Part shown: piece after piece, positions 15,544-21,840 of the stretch
Layout: each line of letters begins with the position of its first letter
Numbering within the stretch: position 1 is the stretch's first letter
NCBI GenBank assembly: GCA_016935715.1
Contig: JAFGQJ010000209.1
Location: 1 to 21,840 of the forward strand
Length of the DNA stretch: 21,840 nt
Source of the DNA: Spirochaetales bacterium
GTDB taxonomy: Bacteria > Spirochaetota > Spirochaetia > SZUA-6 > DRHE01
Direction: 5' to 3'
Notes under the pieces: generated by a model
What the model was told of the DNA's origin: nothing
Database searches by the model: none
The model's input: the letters and a program-made list of their open reading frames with translations, nothing else
Translations under genes and position numbers: made by a program

Positions 15544-16700
15544 ATTTCCTCCCTTGCCCGGTTCACGACAGCTCTCCAGGCGTTCCACTCGTCGACGGAC
15601 AGAGCGTCGGTGATACCGCTGATCGACAGGATGTATCCTCTCTCGGCCAGCCGGGAAAGACCGCAGGCCCGACGGATTACCAGCTCCACCTCTTCCAGCG
15701 TATGCCGATACAGCTCTCCGGTGCAACCTCCACAGAATACGAAATGTTTACCAAACCGTTTTACCAGCTCCGGGAGGTCGGGGTTCTCCTCCCAGTCGAA
15801 GGGATTGATGATGTCGATGCCGATGGCAGCCAGGTCCGGCAGCAGTGAGGCGATGTTTCCGTGGGAATGGAGGTGGATGAACGCCCCCCGCTCGTGAACC
15901 CTGCGGGTAAGCTCGTCGTACCAGGGCAGGAAGAACTGACGAAAGAGCCCGGGGGACATCAACAGACCGTCGGCGTTTCCAAGGTCGTCGCAAACATTGA
16001 TGATCTCCACCCCTCGGTCCAGAAGCATATCCACCGCATCAAGGCTCATCTCTGCCAATTTCTTTGTCAGCCGTTCCATGAACTGCGGCTTCAGCAGCAG
16101 GTTGACCATGGTATCCTGGAAACTCATGAAGGAATTGTGGATCCCGGAGAAGAAGCCCTGGATCACCCCGGTGGTTGCAAATCCAATGGCCTTGAACTGC
16201 CTGCAGTCCGCCTCGATATCCTGAAACCGCTCCGGGTTTTTCATGTCGGGGAGCTCGAGTGTTTCCAGGTCCTCTTCTGTTTGCACCGGGAAATTGTAGT
16301 ACATGATCGAGTGGGGGTTGTAGCCGTGCTTTCTGCGACTTCCCCCCTCGTACTGGAGGATCTTGTATTCCGGTTTACGTTCGATCACCACCGGCTGGAT
16401 CTCCCCGGGTCCGCCGTGCCCGAACGGAAATACCGCTCCCTTTCCGGCGCCCAACGTAGCCATATCCATGTACCGTGCCATTCGTACGGCCCGGTCGCGG
16501 CTGTCGGCTGTGCGGGGTTCGGGGGAGAACCGCTCCCTGGGTGGCTCGTCGGAGGGAATGCAGTAGGTGTTCTCATCCCAGCAATCCGGGGGCACGAGCT
16601 TGTGCATCGTCTTCTCGTCCCAGAATCCGATGGGAATGTAGGGGATCCTCCCCGGTTTTTCTCCACGAAGCACCGACAGCAGATCGTCTCGATTATTCAT
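15540..16700 (-). CDS. Uroporphyrinogen decarboxylase-like TIM-barrel protein (non-heme branch)
   Basis: 386 residues of the UroD/MtaA superfamily. The true UroD N-terminal RQAGRY signature is absent; in its place is EKPGRIPYIPIGFWD (14-28). Toward the C-terminus IHLHSHGNIASLLPDL (275-290) and VFCGGCTGELYRHTLEEV (321-338) occupy the positions of the metal-binding His and Cys residues of MtaA/MtbA-type methyltransferases, although the usual HxCG is HSHG. Such branch members occur in sugar-catabolic clusters and their reactions are mostly unknown; a cobalamin-dependent methyl transfer or an aldol-type or decarboxylation step is possible. The ATG is preceded by GGAGGAGCCT. Overlaps the dehydrogenase gene by 4 bases and follows the amidohydrolase by 38. 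Not expected to take part in heme synthesis. Confidence 0.85.
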   Translation of the reverse strand: MNNRDDLLSVLRGEKPGRIPYIPIGFWDEKTMHKLVPPDCWDENTYCIPSDEPPRERFSPEPRTADSRDRAVRMARYMDMATLGAGKGAVFPFGHGGPGEIQPVVIERKPEYKILQYEGGSRRKHGYNPHSIMYYNFPVQTEEDLETLELPDMKNPERFQDIEADCRQFKAIGFATTGVIQGFFSGIHNSFMSFQDTMVNLLLKPQFMERLTKKLAEMSLDAVDMLLDRGVEIINVCDDLGNADGLLMSPGLFRQFFLPWYDELTRRVHERGAFIHLHSHGNIASLLPDLAAIGIDIINPFDWEENPDLPELVKRFGKHFVFCGGCTGELYRHTLEEVELVIRRACGLSRLAERGYILSISGITDALSVDEWNAWRAVVNRAREEI

Positions 16701-16738
16701 AGGCTCCTCCGGAAGCCCAACGGCTGTTCAATCTTCCG

Positions 16739-17620
16739 CTACCCTTCTTGCGACGGCTTTCCCGGTGACAACAAAGCCGTGGCGTTGCCGGACAGGATTT
16801 TATTCAGTGCACTTTCAGGAAGAGAATAAGAGTCCAGCAACTCAAGCAAGCTGTTTGAAAAACAATCCCGGGCGAACAGCAGCCGATCTTGGAACTCCAG
16901 TAGGAACTCTCTTCCGACTCGGGCATCGCGGTTCAGGCCGTTGCGCGCCGAGTCTGCGGAGAGGTCGGCATATAGATTCGGATAGCTCCGCAGCAATCTG
17001 TACAACTCGCCTCCGGAGACGACTGGTCCTTCTGGGTAGTAGGTCTCCAGGAACTTGTCGTCTTTGCTGATGTGCCCCCAGAAGCCGGGTCCATGGCCTA
17101 TGAACACCGTTTCCGGACATCGTTGTACCGCCCTTTCGAAAGGCTCGATTCCACCTCCGTACCAGTAGTTGGGGCGGGGATACGCGCCGCTGCCCAGAGG
17201 AACCGGATAATCGATATGGACGACCACGGGGATTCCGTGTTGCCCGCAGGCACGGTACAGGCGAAGCGCATCGAGATTGTCGAACATCATCCTGAGTTTC
17301 CACTCTCCGCAAACCTGTACACCGTACTGTTGCACGGCTAGTTCAAGCCTGTCCAGGGCGTCGGGTTTTCGCGGATCCGGGCAGTAACCGGAGATGAAGC
17401 GATCCGGGAATCGGCTTGCGGCGTGGAAAACATCTGTAAAAGGCAGGTTGGTCTGTCCCGGGAAAAACTTGGGCATGTAGAGCACCGGATCGATCTCGTC
17501 CGCAGGGGCTTCCCAACTCAGCAGCCAGGTGACCTCGATTCCGTTTCGATCCATGTTCTCGATGATCTTATCCGCTGTGTATCCCAGCCAGTTGACATGG
17601 TTGTGGGCATCGATGATCAT
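16739..17620 (-). CDS. Amidohydrolase-2 family metal-dependent hydrolase
   Basis: 293 residues forming a metal TIM barrel of the PF04909 type. Metal-site residues seen are the HxH of IIDAHNHVN (His6, His8), His135 in PVVVHIDYP, His176 in FIGHGPGFWG, and Asp252 in LLFARDCF; WKLRM (107-111) supplies a lysine or arginine near strand 3. The family includes decarboxylases, lactonases (for example 2-pyrone-4,6-dicarboxylate lactonase) and hydrolases. No signal peptide, so cytosolic. First gene of a four-gene operon with UroD-like, LDH2 and aminotransferase genes. Its ATG lies 5 bases after a -10 box; a GGGAG 11 bases upstream could serve as Shine-Dalgarno if transcription starts farther back. Substrate unassigned; lactone opening in a sugar-acid route would fit. 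Confidence 0.88.
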   Translation of the reverse strand: MIIDAHNHVNWLGYTADKIIENMDRNGIEVTWLLSWEAPADEIDPVLYMPKFFPGQTNLPFTDVFHAASRFPDRFISGYCPDPRKPDALDRLELAVQQYGVQVCGEWKLRMMFDNLDALRLYRACGQHGIPVVVHIDYPVPLGSGAYPRPNYWYGGGIEPFERAVQRCPETVFIGHGPGFWGHISKDDKFLETYYPEGPVVSGGELYRLLRSYPNLYADLSADSARNGLNRDARVGREFLLEFQDRLLFARDCFSNSLLELLDSYSLPESALNKILSGNATALLSPGKPSQEG

Positions 17621-17625
17621 GCCTC

Positions 17626-17654
17626 ATTCTCCCTGCGGGTGATGCCCTTGTCAA
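17626..17654 (-). promoter_or_regulatory. Promoter of the four-gene catabolic operon
   Basis: Minus-strand perfect TTGACA (17654-17649), 17-base spacer, GAGAAT (17631-17626; 4 of 6). The -10 ends 5 bases before the amidohydrolase ATG, so the transcript would start at or next to the start codon. The spacing and -35 are convincing, the -10 less so. Confidence 0.5.
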
Positions 17655-17681
17655 CGATTGCGGCGCATCGGCGCAGTGCAG

Positions 17682-18185
17682 TTACCGGCTGGTACCGATG
17701 CTCTGCACATGTATAGCCATGACCAGCCCTTTATGCAGGCGGGCGTACTCGGCCAACGGCTCATCCAGGAAACTGCTGTCCTCTTCGAAACCAAGGCGCT
17801 GGTAGAAGGCACGGTTGTTCTGGTTCGTGAAAAACCAGATCCTCCGGATGCCGATCTCCGCACACCGGACTTTGAGATGCTCGACAAGGGCACTTCCCAC
17901 TCCTTTGGATCGGGAAGAGCTCATGACCAGGAGATGGTTCAGGAAGCAGGAGGAGCCGTCAGTGGAGCGACTGGCCAGCAGCACCCCCTGCCAGGACCCC
18001 TCCCGGTCCTCCGCCACGAAGCTCAACGCGGCGTGCTCGATCGTCAGGATCAGATATATGGTGTCCCGTTCCTTGGGCAGGGGTGCCCAATCCATCTCCT
18101 GGAGCTTGAAGAAATCCTTCTGCGTACAATTGCGAATCTTCACGTACGCCCCTTTCATGGCATCGGATCGTTTCGATCCACTCAC
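17682..18185 (-). CDS. GNAT-family N-acetyltransferase
   Basis: 167 residues with the acetyl-CoA fold: LNHLLVMSSSRSKGVGSALVEHLK (82-105), containing the Arg/Gly-rich pyrophosphate loop (family R/QxxGxG/A; here SRSKGVGSA), then IRRIWFFTNQNNRAFYQRLGFEED, the C-terminal motif with catalytic-region Tyr and the GF turn. It transfers acetyl from acetyl-CoA to an amine, substrate unknown. The start is ambiguous: GTG at 18185 has GGGAG six bases ahead and is chosen, while ATG at 18158 would give MKGAYVKIRN, which fits the fold start but has no ribosome site. Between sulfatase (111 bases upstream) and the amidohydrolase (61 bases downstream) on the same strand. Lacks an obvious promoter of its own. 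Confidence 0.88.
   Translation of the reverse strand: MSGSKRSDAMKGAYVKIRNCTQKDFFKLQEMDWAPLPKERDTIYLILTIEHAALSFVAEDREGSWQGVLLASRSTDGSSCFLNHLLVMSSSRSKGVGSALVEHLKVRCAEIGIRRIWFFTNQNNRAFYQRLGFEEDSSFLDEPLAEYARLHKGLVMAIHVQSIGTSR
18165..18179. repeat. Short perfect inverted repeat at the GNAT gene start
   Basis: GGATCG-TTT-CGATCC, 6-bp arms with a 3-base loop, lies between the two candidate starts of the GNAT gene. In RNA it could form a tight hairpin near the ribosome site. May be a chance palindrome. Confidence 0.4.
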
Positions 18186-18296
18186 GGATAACTCCCGCTA
18201 CTCAATGCCGTGTTCCTCACGATCGGGTACCTTGGTCGGGCTGTCCGTGATCGAAGTTTCTGCGCAGGCGTTCCCAGTTGGTCGCCGTTTATCCTC

Positions 18297-19781
18297 TCAA
18301 TAGTGCATGCCCCTGGGATTGAATGTGCTGCGCGCCCGATATTGTTTTTCTTCGATCCGCGGGTAGGGACGGCTGACAAGTTTCCCGTCCTGCACGTCCG
18401 GGCTTTTCTCCTGCTCCAACACCGACGCTAGAGTCTTTCTCCACTTCCGGGTCAGATCGCGGTGCTCTTCCTGTGCGGCCAGATTGACTCGCTCCTCGGG
18501 ATCGTTGTGCAGGTCGAACAGCTGTTCGATATCGCCCTCGTTGTACCAGATGTACTTGATCCTCCCGTCGGTGAGCAGATGGGAAGAGTCAGGTGTTTCC
18601 TTCCCCTTCCTGTAGTCCCCGTGGATCAGTCTTCTGGACTTCCCGGGATCTCTCAGACCCTCCAGAGCACTGATCCCCGTGATGCCTCCCGGGATCTCCA
18701 GACCCGCGGCATCGAGGAGGGTCGGCAGCAGATCCTGGAGGCCCAGGGGGTTGCGGCAGATCTCGCCGCATCGGTATTCGGGGTGGCCCTCGGGCAGAAC
18801 CAGGATACACGGAACGTTGGAGGCTCCTTCATAGAACACCCGTTTGGCGAACAGGCCGAAATCACCCATCATGTCTCCATGATCGGCGAAGTAGAGGATG
18901 ATCGTATCGTCCAGAAGTCCCTTTTCCCGGAGGGTGCCCAGGACCAGGCTGATCTGTAGATCGATCTGGGTGATCAGTGCGTAGTAAGCCCGTACAGTCT
19001 GAGCATAGCGCAGCCCCGTGTAGGTTTCGTGGTTGCCCGGAAGCGATATCCGCCGGATTTCAGCGGGCAGCATATCCGGGGAGCTCCAGTCCCCCTTTCG
19101 GGGTTCCGGCACCGGCGCGCCCCGGTACAGCTCCCATAAGGCTTGAGGAGGGGTGAAAGGCGGGTGGGGAGCGGAGAAAGACATCCAGAGAAAGAAGGGA
19201 ACCTGCGGATCCCGCCTCAGCAACCAGCGGCAGGTTTCCCGGGCCGTCCAGCTGGTTGGATGGGCATCTTCCGACAGATGCCAGGGACGGGCGGTAAGCT
19301 CGTTGTTCGTCACACCGTGGCTGTGATACTGCGCGGCCAGTCCCCGGTCCTGAAGCCACTGTTCGTAGTCATCCCGGTGCAGTCCCGGCAGCACCCGGCC
19401 CTCCTCCTCTATAGTCGTAGCGTCGAAACCGTAGCGGCATCGCTGGGGGAAGAAGTGCATTTTACCGATGCCCTGGGTCTGGTACCCGGATCTGCCGAAC
19501 AGTCCCGGCAGCGTCTGTTTCTGCAGGATGGGGGAGCATTCTTCGTAGTAATTGTAACCGGTCGACCCTTCGTCCGTTCCGGGCCGGCGGCCGGTCATGA
19601 TCGTCATTCGCGCGGGGATGCAGACCGGACATTCCGAATAGACCCGGCGGAAGAGGATTCCCTGCTGGGCGAGTTTGTCCAGGTGCGGAGTAAAGGCCAG
19701 CGGATGACCCAGGATCCCGAGGGCGTCTCCCCGGTGATGATCCGAGCTGATCAGCAGCACATTGTATCCGGTTTTAGGCAT
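18297..19781 (-). CDS. Cys-type sulfatase (type I arylsulfatase family)
   Basis: 494 residues. The N-terminus reads NVLLISSDHHRGD (7-19), the first metal-ligand strand, followed by CPVCIPARMTIMTG (51-64), holding the CxPxR maturation motif with Cys54 as the predicted formylglycine residue. Later come GIGKMHFFP, SFSAPHPPFTPP, and YFADHGDMMGDFGLFAKRVFYEG, the DHG and K motifs of the sulfate and metal site. There is no signal peptide, so it probably works in the cytosol on an imported sulfated molecule. The Cys motif needs a maturase (anSME type in anaerobes), which is not in this window. ATG at 19781 has AGGAG seven bases before; the frame upstream of it is antisense to the divergent dehydrogenase. 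Phosphonate or phosphate ester hydrolysis is the main alternative. Confidence 0.92.
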   Translation of the reverse strand: MPKTGYNVLLISSDHHRGDALGILGHPLAFTPHLDKLAQQGILFRRVYSECPVCIPARMTIMTGRRPGTDEGSTGYNYYEECSPILQKQTLPGLFGRSGYQTQGIGKMHFFPQRCRYGFDATTIEEEGRVLPGLHRDDYEQWLQDRGLAAQYHSHGVTNNELTARPWHLSEDAHPTSWTARETCRWLLRRDPQVPFFLWMSFSAPHPPFTPPQALWELYRGAPVPEPRKGDWSSPDMLPAEIRRISLPGNHETYTGLRYAQTVRAYYALITQIDLQISLVLGTLREKGLLDDTIILYFADHGDMMGDFGLFAKRVFYEGASNVPCILVLPEGHPEYRCGEICRNPLGLQDLLPTLLDAAGLEIPGGITGISALEGLRDPGKSRRLIHGDYRKGKETPDSSHLLTDGRIKYIWYNEGDIEQLFDLHNDPEERVNLAAQEEHRDLTRKWRKTLASVLEQEKSPDVQDGKLVSRPYPRIEEKQYRARSTFNPRGMHY

Positions 19782-19810
19782 GCTTTTCTCCTGGAGGAAA
19801 CCGGTGTTCC

Positions 19811-19830
19811 CCGGATATACTATCCTCCGG
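19811..19830. promoter_or_regulatory. Palindrome over a TATACT box between sulfatase and MDR genes
   Basis: GGATA-TAC-TATCC (19813-19825) is a hyphenated perfect palindrome, nested in CCGGA...TCCGG arms (19811-19815 and 19826-19830). It covers a plus-strand TATACT -10-like box (19816-19821) in the 60-base gap of the divergent pair. No good -35 was found. A regulator site is plausible, unproven; it also abuts the dehydrogenase ribosome site. Confidence 0.35.
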
Positions 19831-19841
19831 AGGTAGATGAA

Positions 19842-20888
19842 ATGCAAGTCGATCGGATCGTTTTCGCCGGTCGGGGTATCGTGGATATTGAGACTGCTAC
19901 GCTCGATATGCAGCCGGGGCCCAGGCAGGTGTTGATCGAGACGACTTGCTCCCTCGTTTCCACCGGCACCGAGCTGGCCGCTTTGACTGGAACCCACTCC
20001 AGGTCGGATTCGAAGGAGGCACCTGCCTGGTTGCGATATCCGAGCGTCCCGGGGTACCTGGTCTGCGGGCGGATCGTGGAGGTGGGAAAGGATGTGACCT
20101 CGGTGCAGGTGGGACAGCGCGTGGTGGGGGAAGGAGCTGGAGTCTGGAACTCCCACTGCAGCCACTTGGTCATGGACGCTGCTGATTACAAGCTCGTGCC
20201 GATAGACGAGCGGGTGAGCGACGAAGAGGCTGTGACCACCAAGCTGGGATCGATCGCCATGACCGCCCCCCGTATTCTTCACCCCCAGTTCGGCGACAGG
20301 ATCGTGGTATTCGGACTGGGATTGGTGGGTCAGATTGCAGCCAGGCTGTCCGTTCTGGCCGGGGCTGGAGAGGTGATAGGGGTGGATCCCATTCCCGAAC
20401 GAAGGGAGATCGCCTTGCGCAGCCCGGGTATGGCGGCAGTGGCACCGGAGGATCCCGCCGTCAATGATCAGGGAAGGCCCGGTGATCGAATGACCGGCTT
20501 CGATCACGTGATCGAAGCCAGCGGACAGCCTGACGCTTTTCTACAAGCCTGTGCCATCTCCCGGGTGCGGGGAAAGATCGCAGTGCTCAGCAGCCCCCAC
20601 AAGACCTTCCCACTGCGCCTGTACGACAACATCCACGGCAAGGGCCTCCAGATCCTTGGAGCCCATGGATCGGTGCTGCCGGCTCAGGCGGACGTTGGGG
20701 ATCGCTGGACAGACGGTGCTCAGCGGCGTCTGTTCATGCAGCTTCTGGCGCAGGGGCGCATCGACGTAAAACCATTGGTCACTCACCGGGTTCCTTTCAC
20801 CCGGGCGGCGGAGATGTATCAGGGTCTGAAGGACGATTCCGCGCATCACATGGGGGTCCTGTTCCACTGGAACGGTTTCGATGGCTGA
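19842..20888 (+). CDS. Medium-chain (MDR) zinc-type dehydrogenase
   Basis: 348 residues. The catalytic domain has CSLVSTGTELAAL (36-48), characteristic of the BchC/threonine-dehydrogenase-like MDR subgroup, PSVPGYLVCGRIVEVG, and GQRVVGEGAGVWNSHCSH (91-108). The Rossmann part has VVFGLGLVGQIAARL (155-169) with GLGLVG, and Asp182 in VIGVDP after strand 2, favouring NAD(H). Many of these proteins oxidise sugar or polyol hydroxyls in catabolic clusters. The structural-zinc four-Cys lobe is absent. ATG at 19842 has GGAGGT seven bases before it; a nearby ATG at 19837 is out of frame. Diverges from the sulfatase gene (60 bases), suggesting shared regulation. Substrate unknown. Confidence 0.88.
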   Translation: MQVDRIVFAGRGIVDIETATLDMQPGPRQVLIETTCSLVSTGTELAALTGTHSRSDSKEAPAWLRYPSVPGYLVCGRIVEVGKDVTSVQVGQRVVGEGAGVWNSHCSHLVMDAADYKLVPIDERVSDEEAVTTKLGSIAMTAPRILHPQFGDRIVVFGLGLVGQIAARLSVLAGAGEVIGVDPIPERREIALRSPGMAAVAPEDPAVNDQGRPGDRMTGFDHVIEASGQPDAFLQACAISRVRGKIAVLSSPHKTFPLRLYDNIHGKGLQILGAHGSVLPAQADVGDRWTDGAQRRLFMQLLAQGRIDVKPLVTHRVPFTRAAEMYQGLKDDSAHHMGVLFHWNGFDG

Positions 20889-20908
20889 AGTTGTTGCCGA
20901 TCGCCCTG

Positions 20909-20926
20909 CGAAAGCGATTACTTTCG
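20909..20926. promoter_or_regulatory. LacI-type operator candidate upstream of the sugar-binding protein gene
   Basis: CGAAAG-CGATTA-CTTTCG is a perfect inverted repeat with 6-bp arms, ending one base before the -35 at 20928. Read as 20909-20922, it matches the LacI/CcpA-like consensus TGWAANCGNTNNCA except for the outermost T and A. No lacI-like gene is present in the window. Binding is inferred. Confidence 0.5.
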
Positions 20927-20927
20927 A

Positions 20928-20956
20928 TTGACTTCTGGGCACAGCGGTCATAGAAT
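20928..20956 (+). promoter_or_regulatory. Strong sigma70 promoter for the sugar-binding protein gene
   Basis: TTGACT (5 of 6), 17-base spacer, TAGAAT (20951-20956; 5 of 6). Predicted start near 20963 gives a leader of about 27 bases carrying AAGGAGG at 20976-20982, seven bases before the ATG. Confidence 0.75.
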
Positions 20957-20989
20957 GGTTATGCAAATCCAAACCAAGGAGGGTATGGC

Positions 20990-21840
20990 ATGAAGAAATT
21001 CAAAATTCTTCTCGTGTTTCTGCTGTTCATCGCGGCTGTGATGCTGTCCGCGACGGGCGGCCAGGAGATGGAGACGGTGAGTCTTCGCTGGATGTGGCTG
21101 CCTGAAGCCATGGGAGATTTCGAGAACGGTCCCTTTGTGATGGCTCTGGAGGAGAAGTACCCGGAGGTCAATTTTCAATGGGAACCGATCCTCTACTCCG
21201 CCTACAAGGAGAAATTTCCCGTGCTCATGGCTTCCGGCGATCTGCCGGACATTTTCCGTACAAACGCCCAGAGCTACCTGCCCCAGCTGGTCGAGGGGAA
21301 TCTTGTTGCGCCGCTGGACGACGCGCTGGCCAAGGTGGGCAGGGACATCGTGGGCAACGCGCGGGACGGCCACCTGGCCTTCGGCCAGTACGGAGGCAAG
21401 CAGTACGCCATACCCGGCAGCTACAGCCTGAAGTACTTCGCTCAGAACATCCGCATGGACTGGCTGGACAACCTGGGGCTGGCGGTGCCGGTCACGTTGG
21501 ATGAGTTCCGCGACGTGGCCCGGGCCTTTACGTTCAGCGATCCTGACGGCAACGGCAAGAACGACACCTACGGCACGGCCTTCCGCCAGAACGTCAACTT
21601 CATCGACAGCTGGTTCCTCCCCTTCGGCGTGGCTCCCAATCACCACCAGATCGGCTTGTGGCAGGTCCGCGGCGGCAGGCACACCAACGACTGGGTGCAG
21701 CCCGGCATGAAGGAAGCCTTGCTGAATCTGGCCGATATGTACCGGGAGGGGGTGATCCACCCGGAATCCCTCACCTTCGACTGGAATCAGTGGTGGGGCG
21801 CCTACCTGCAGAACAAGGTCGGCATGTGGTACCACCAGCC
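20990..21840 (+). CDS. ABC transporter extracellular sugar-binding protein (family 1), 3' part missing
   Basis: 283 complete codons, open to the window end. Residues 1-21 form a Sec signal (MKKFKILLVFLLFIAAVML, then SATGGQE) with no lipobox Cys. The mature part has the type-1 solute-binding pattern: ALEEKYPEVNFQWEP, LMASGDLPDIFRTN, LVEGNLVAPLDDAL, KQYAIPG, and DPDGNGKNDTYG (184-195), the Ca-binding-like loop found in LipO/AlgQ-type proteins. It captures an oligosaccharide or sugar for import; the permease and ATPase genes should follow downstream. The start is fixed by AAGGAGG seven bases upstream; an ATG at 20985 stops at once. Strong promoter and LacI-type operator precede it. Faces the same direction as the MDR dehydrogenase gene. 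Confidence 0.92.
   Translation, partial: MKKFKILLVFLLFIAAVMLSATGGQEMETVSLRWMWLPEAMGDFENGPFVMALEEKYPEVNFQWEPILYSAYKEKFPVLMASGDLPDIFRTNAQSYLPQLVEGNLVAPLDDALAKVGRDIVGNARDGHLAFGQYGGKQYAIPGSYSLKYFAQNIRMDWLDNLGLAVPVTLDEFRDVARAFTFSDPDGNGKNDTYGTAFRQNVNFIDSWFLPFGVAPNHHQIGLWQVRGGRHTNDWVQPGMKEALLNLADMYREGVIHPESLTFDWNQWWGAYLQNKVGMWYHQ

Noticed and set aside
15540..16700. Annotation as hemE (heme-pathway uroporphyrinogen decarboxylase)
   Set aside because: The RQAGRY signature is absent and the gene is embedded in a catabolic operon.
20948..21835. Minus-strand open frame opposite the sugar-binding protein gene
   Set aside because: The plus strand has a signal peptide, a strong ribosome site, a promoter and SBP motifs; the minus frame has none.

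Overview
The window is a gene-dense (nearly every base coding), GC-rich bacterial chromosome segment. The best taxonomic clues are a spirochaete-restricted DUF5312-type protein, a DUF4416 protein beside it, a relaxed lipobox (FLSC), and a sugar-binding protein whose signal peptide ends in a Cys-less ATGGQE tail as is common in Spirochaeta-like bacteria. I infer a free-living, fermentative, carbohydrate-using spirochaete (Spirochaetales). This is inference from gene content; there is no rRNA or marker phylogeny here.

Left part (1-5,000, minus strand): a methylmalonyl-CoA module, reading mcmA1 - mcmA2 - meaB - mce, with a UPF0173 metal-dependent hydrolase and a phosphate butyryltransferase-type gene upstream. 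Together they interconvert succinyl-CoA and propionyl-CoA equivalents and could couple acyl-CoA to acyl-phosphate. Direction (propionate formation or use) cannot be read from the window.

Middle part (5,000-13,150): a lone ThiS-like sulfur carrier; a GT28/MGDG-synthase-like glycosyltransferase diverging from a Cof-type HAD phosphatase; the divergent DUF4416/DUF5312 pair, whose promoters overlap each other's coding sequence; then a minus-strand run of a GGDEF diguanylate cyclase, a lipoprotein lytic transglycosylase and, overlapping it by 4 bases, a DAHP synthase-prephenate dehydratase fusion.

Right part (13,150-21,840): an accessory catabolic region. Four tightly packed minus-strand genes (amidohydrolase-2, UroD-like TIM barrel, LDH2/MDH2-type dehydrogenase, DegT-type aminotransferase) form an operon with a clear promoter. 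Upstream lie a GNAT acetyltransferase and a Cys-type sulfatase, and then, divergently, an MDR dehydrogenase and the start of an extracellular sugar-binding ABC component with a strong promoter and a LacI-type palindrome. Together these look like an uncharacterised route for a sulfated and/or aminated carbohydrate; the substrate is unknown.

A recurring feature is that good -35/-10 pairs sit so close to start codons lacking a Shine-Dalgarno that leaderless transcripts are predicted, most clearly for the GGDEF and DUF5312 genes. No tRNA, rRNA, CRISPR, insertion sequence or origin was seen, and no gene-free stretch exceeds about 131 bases.
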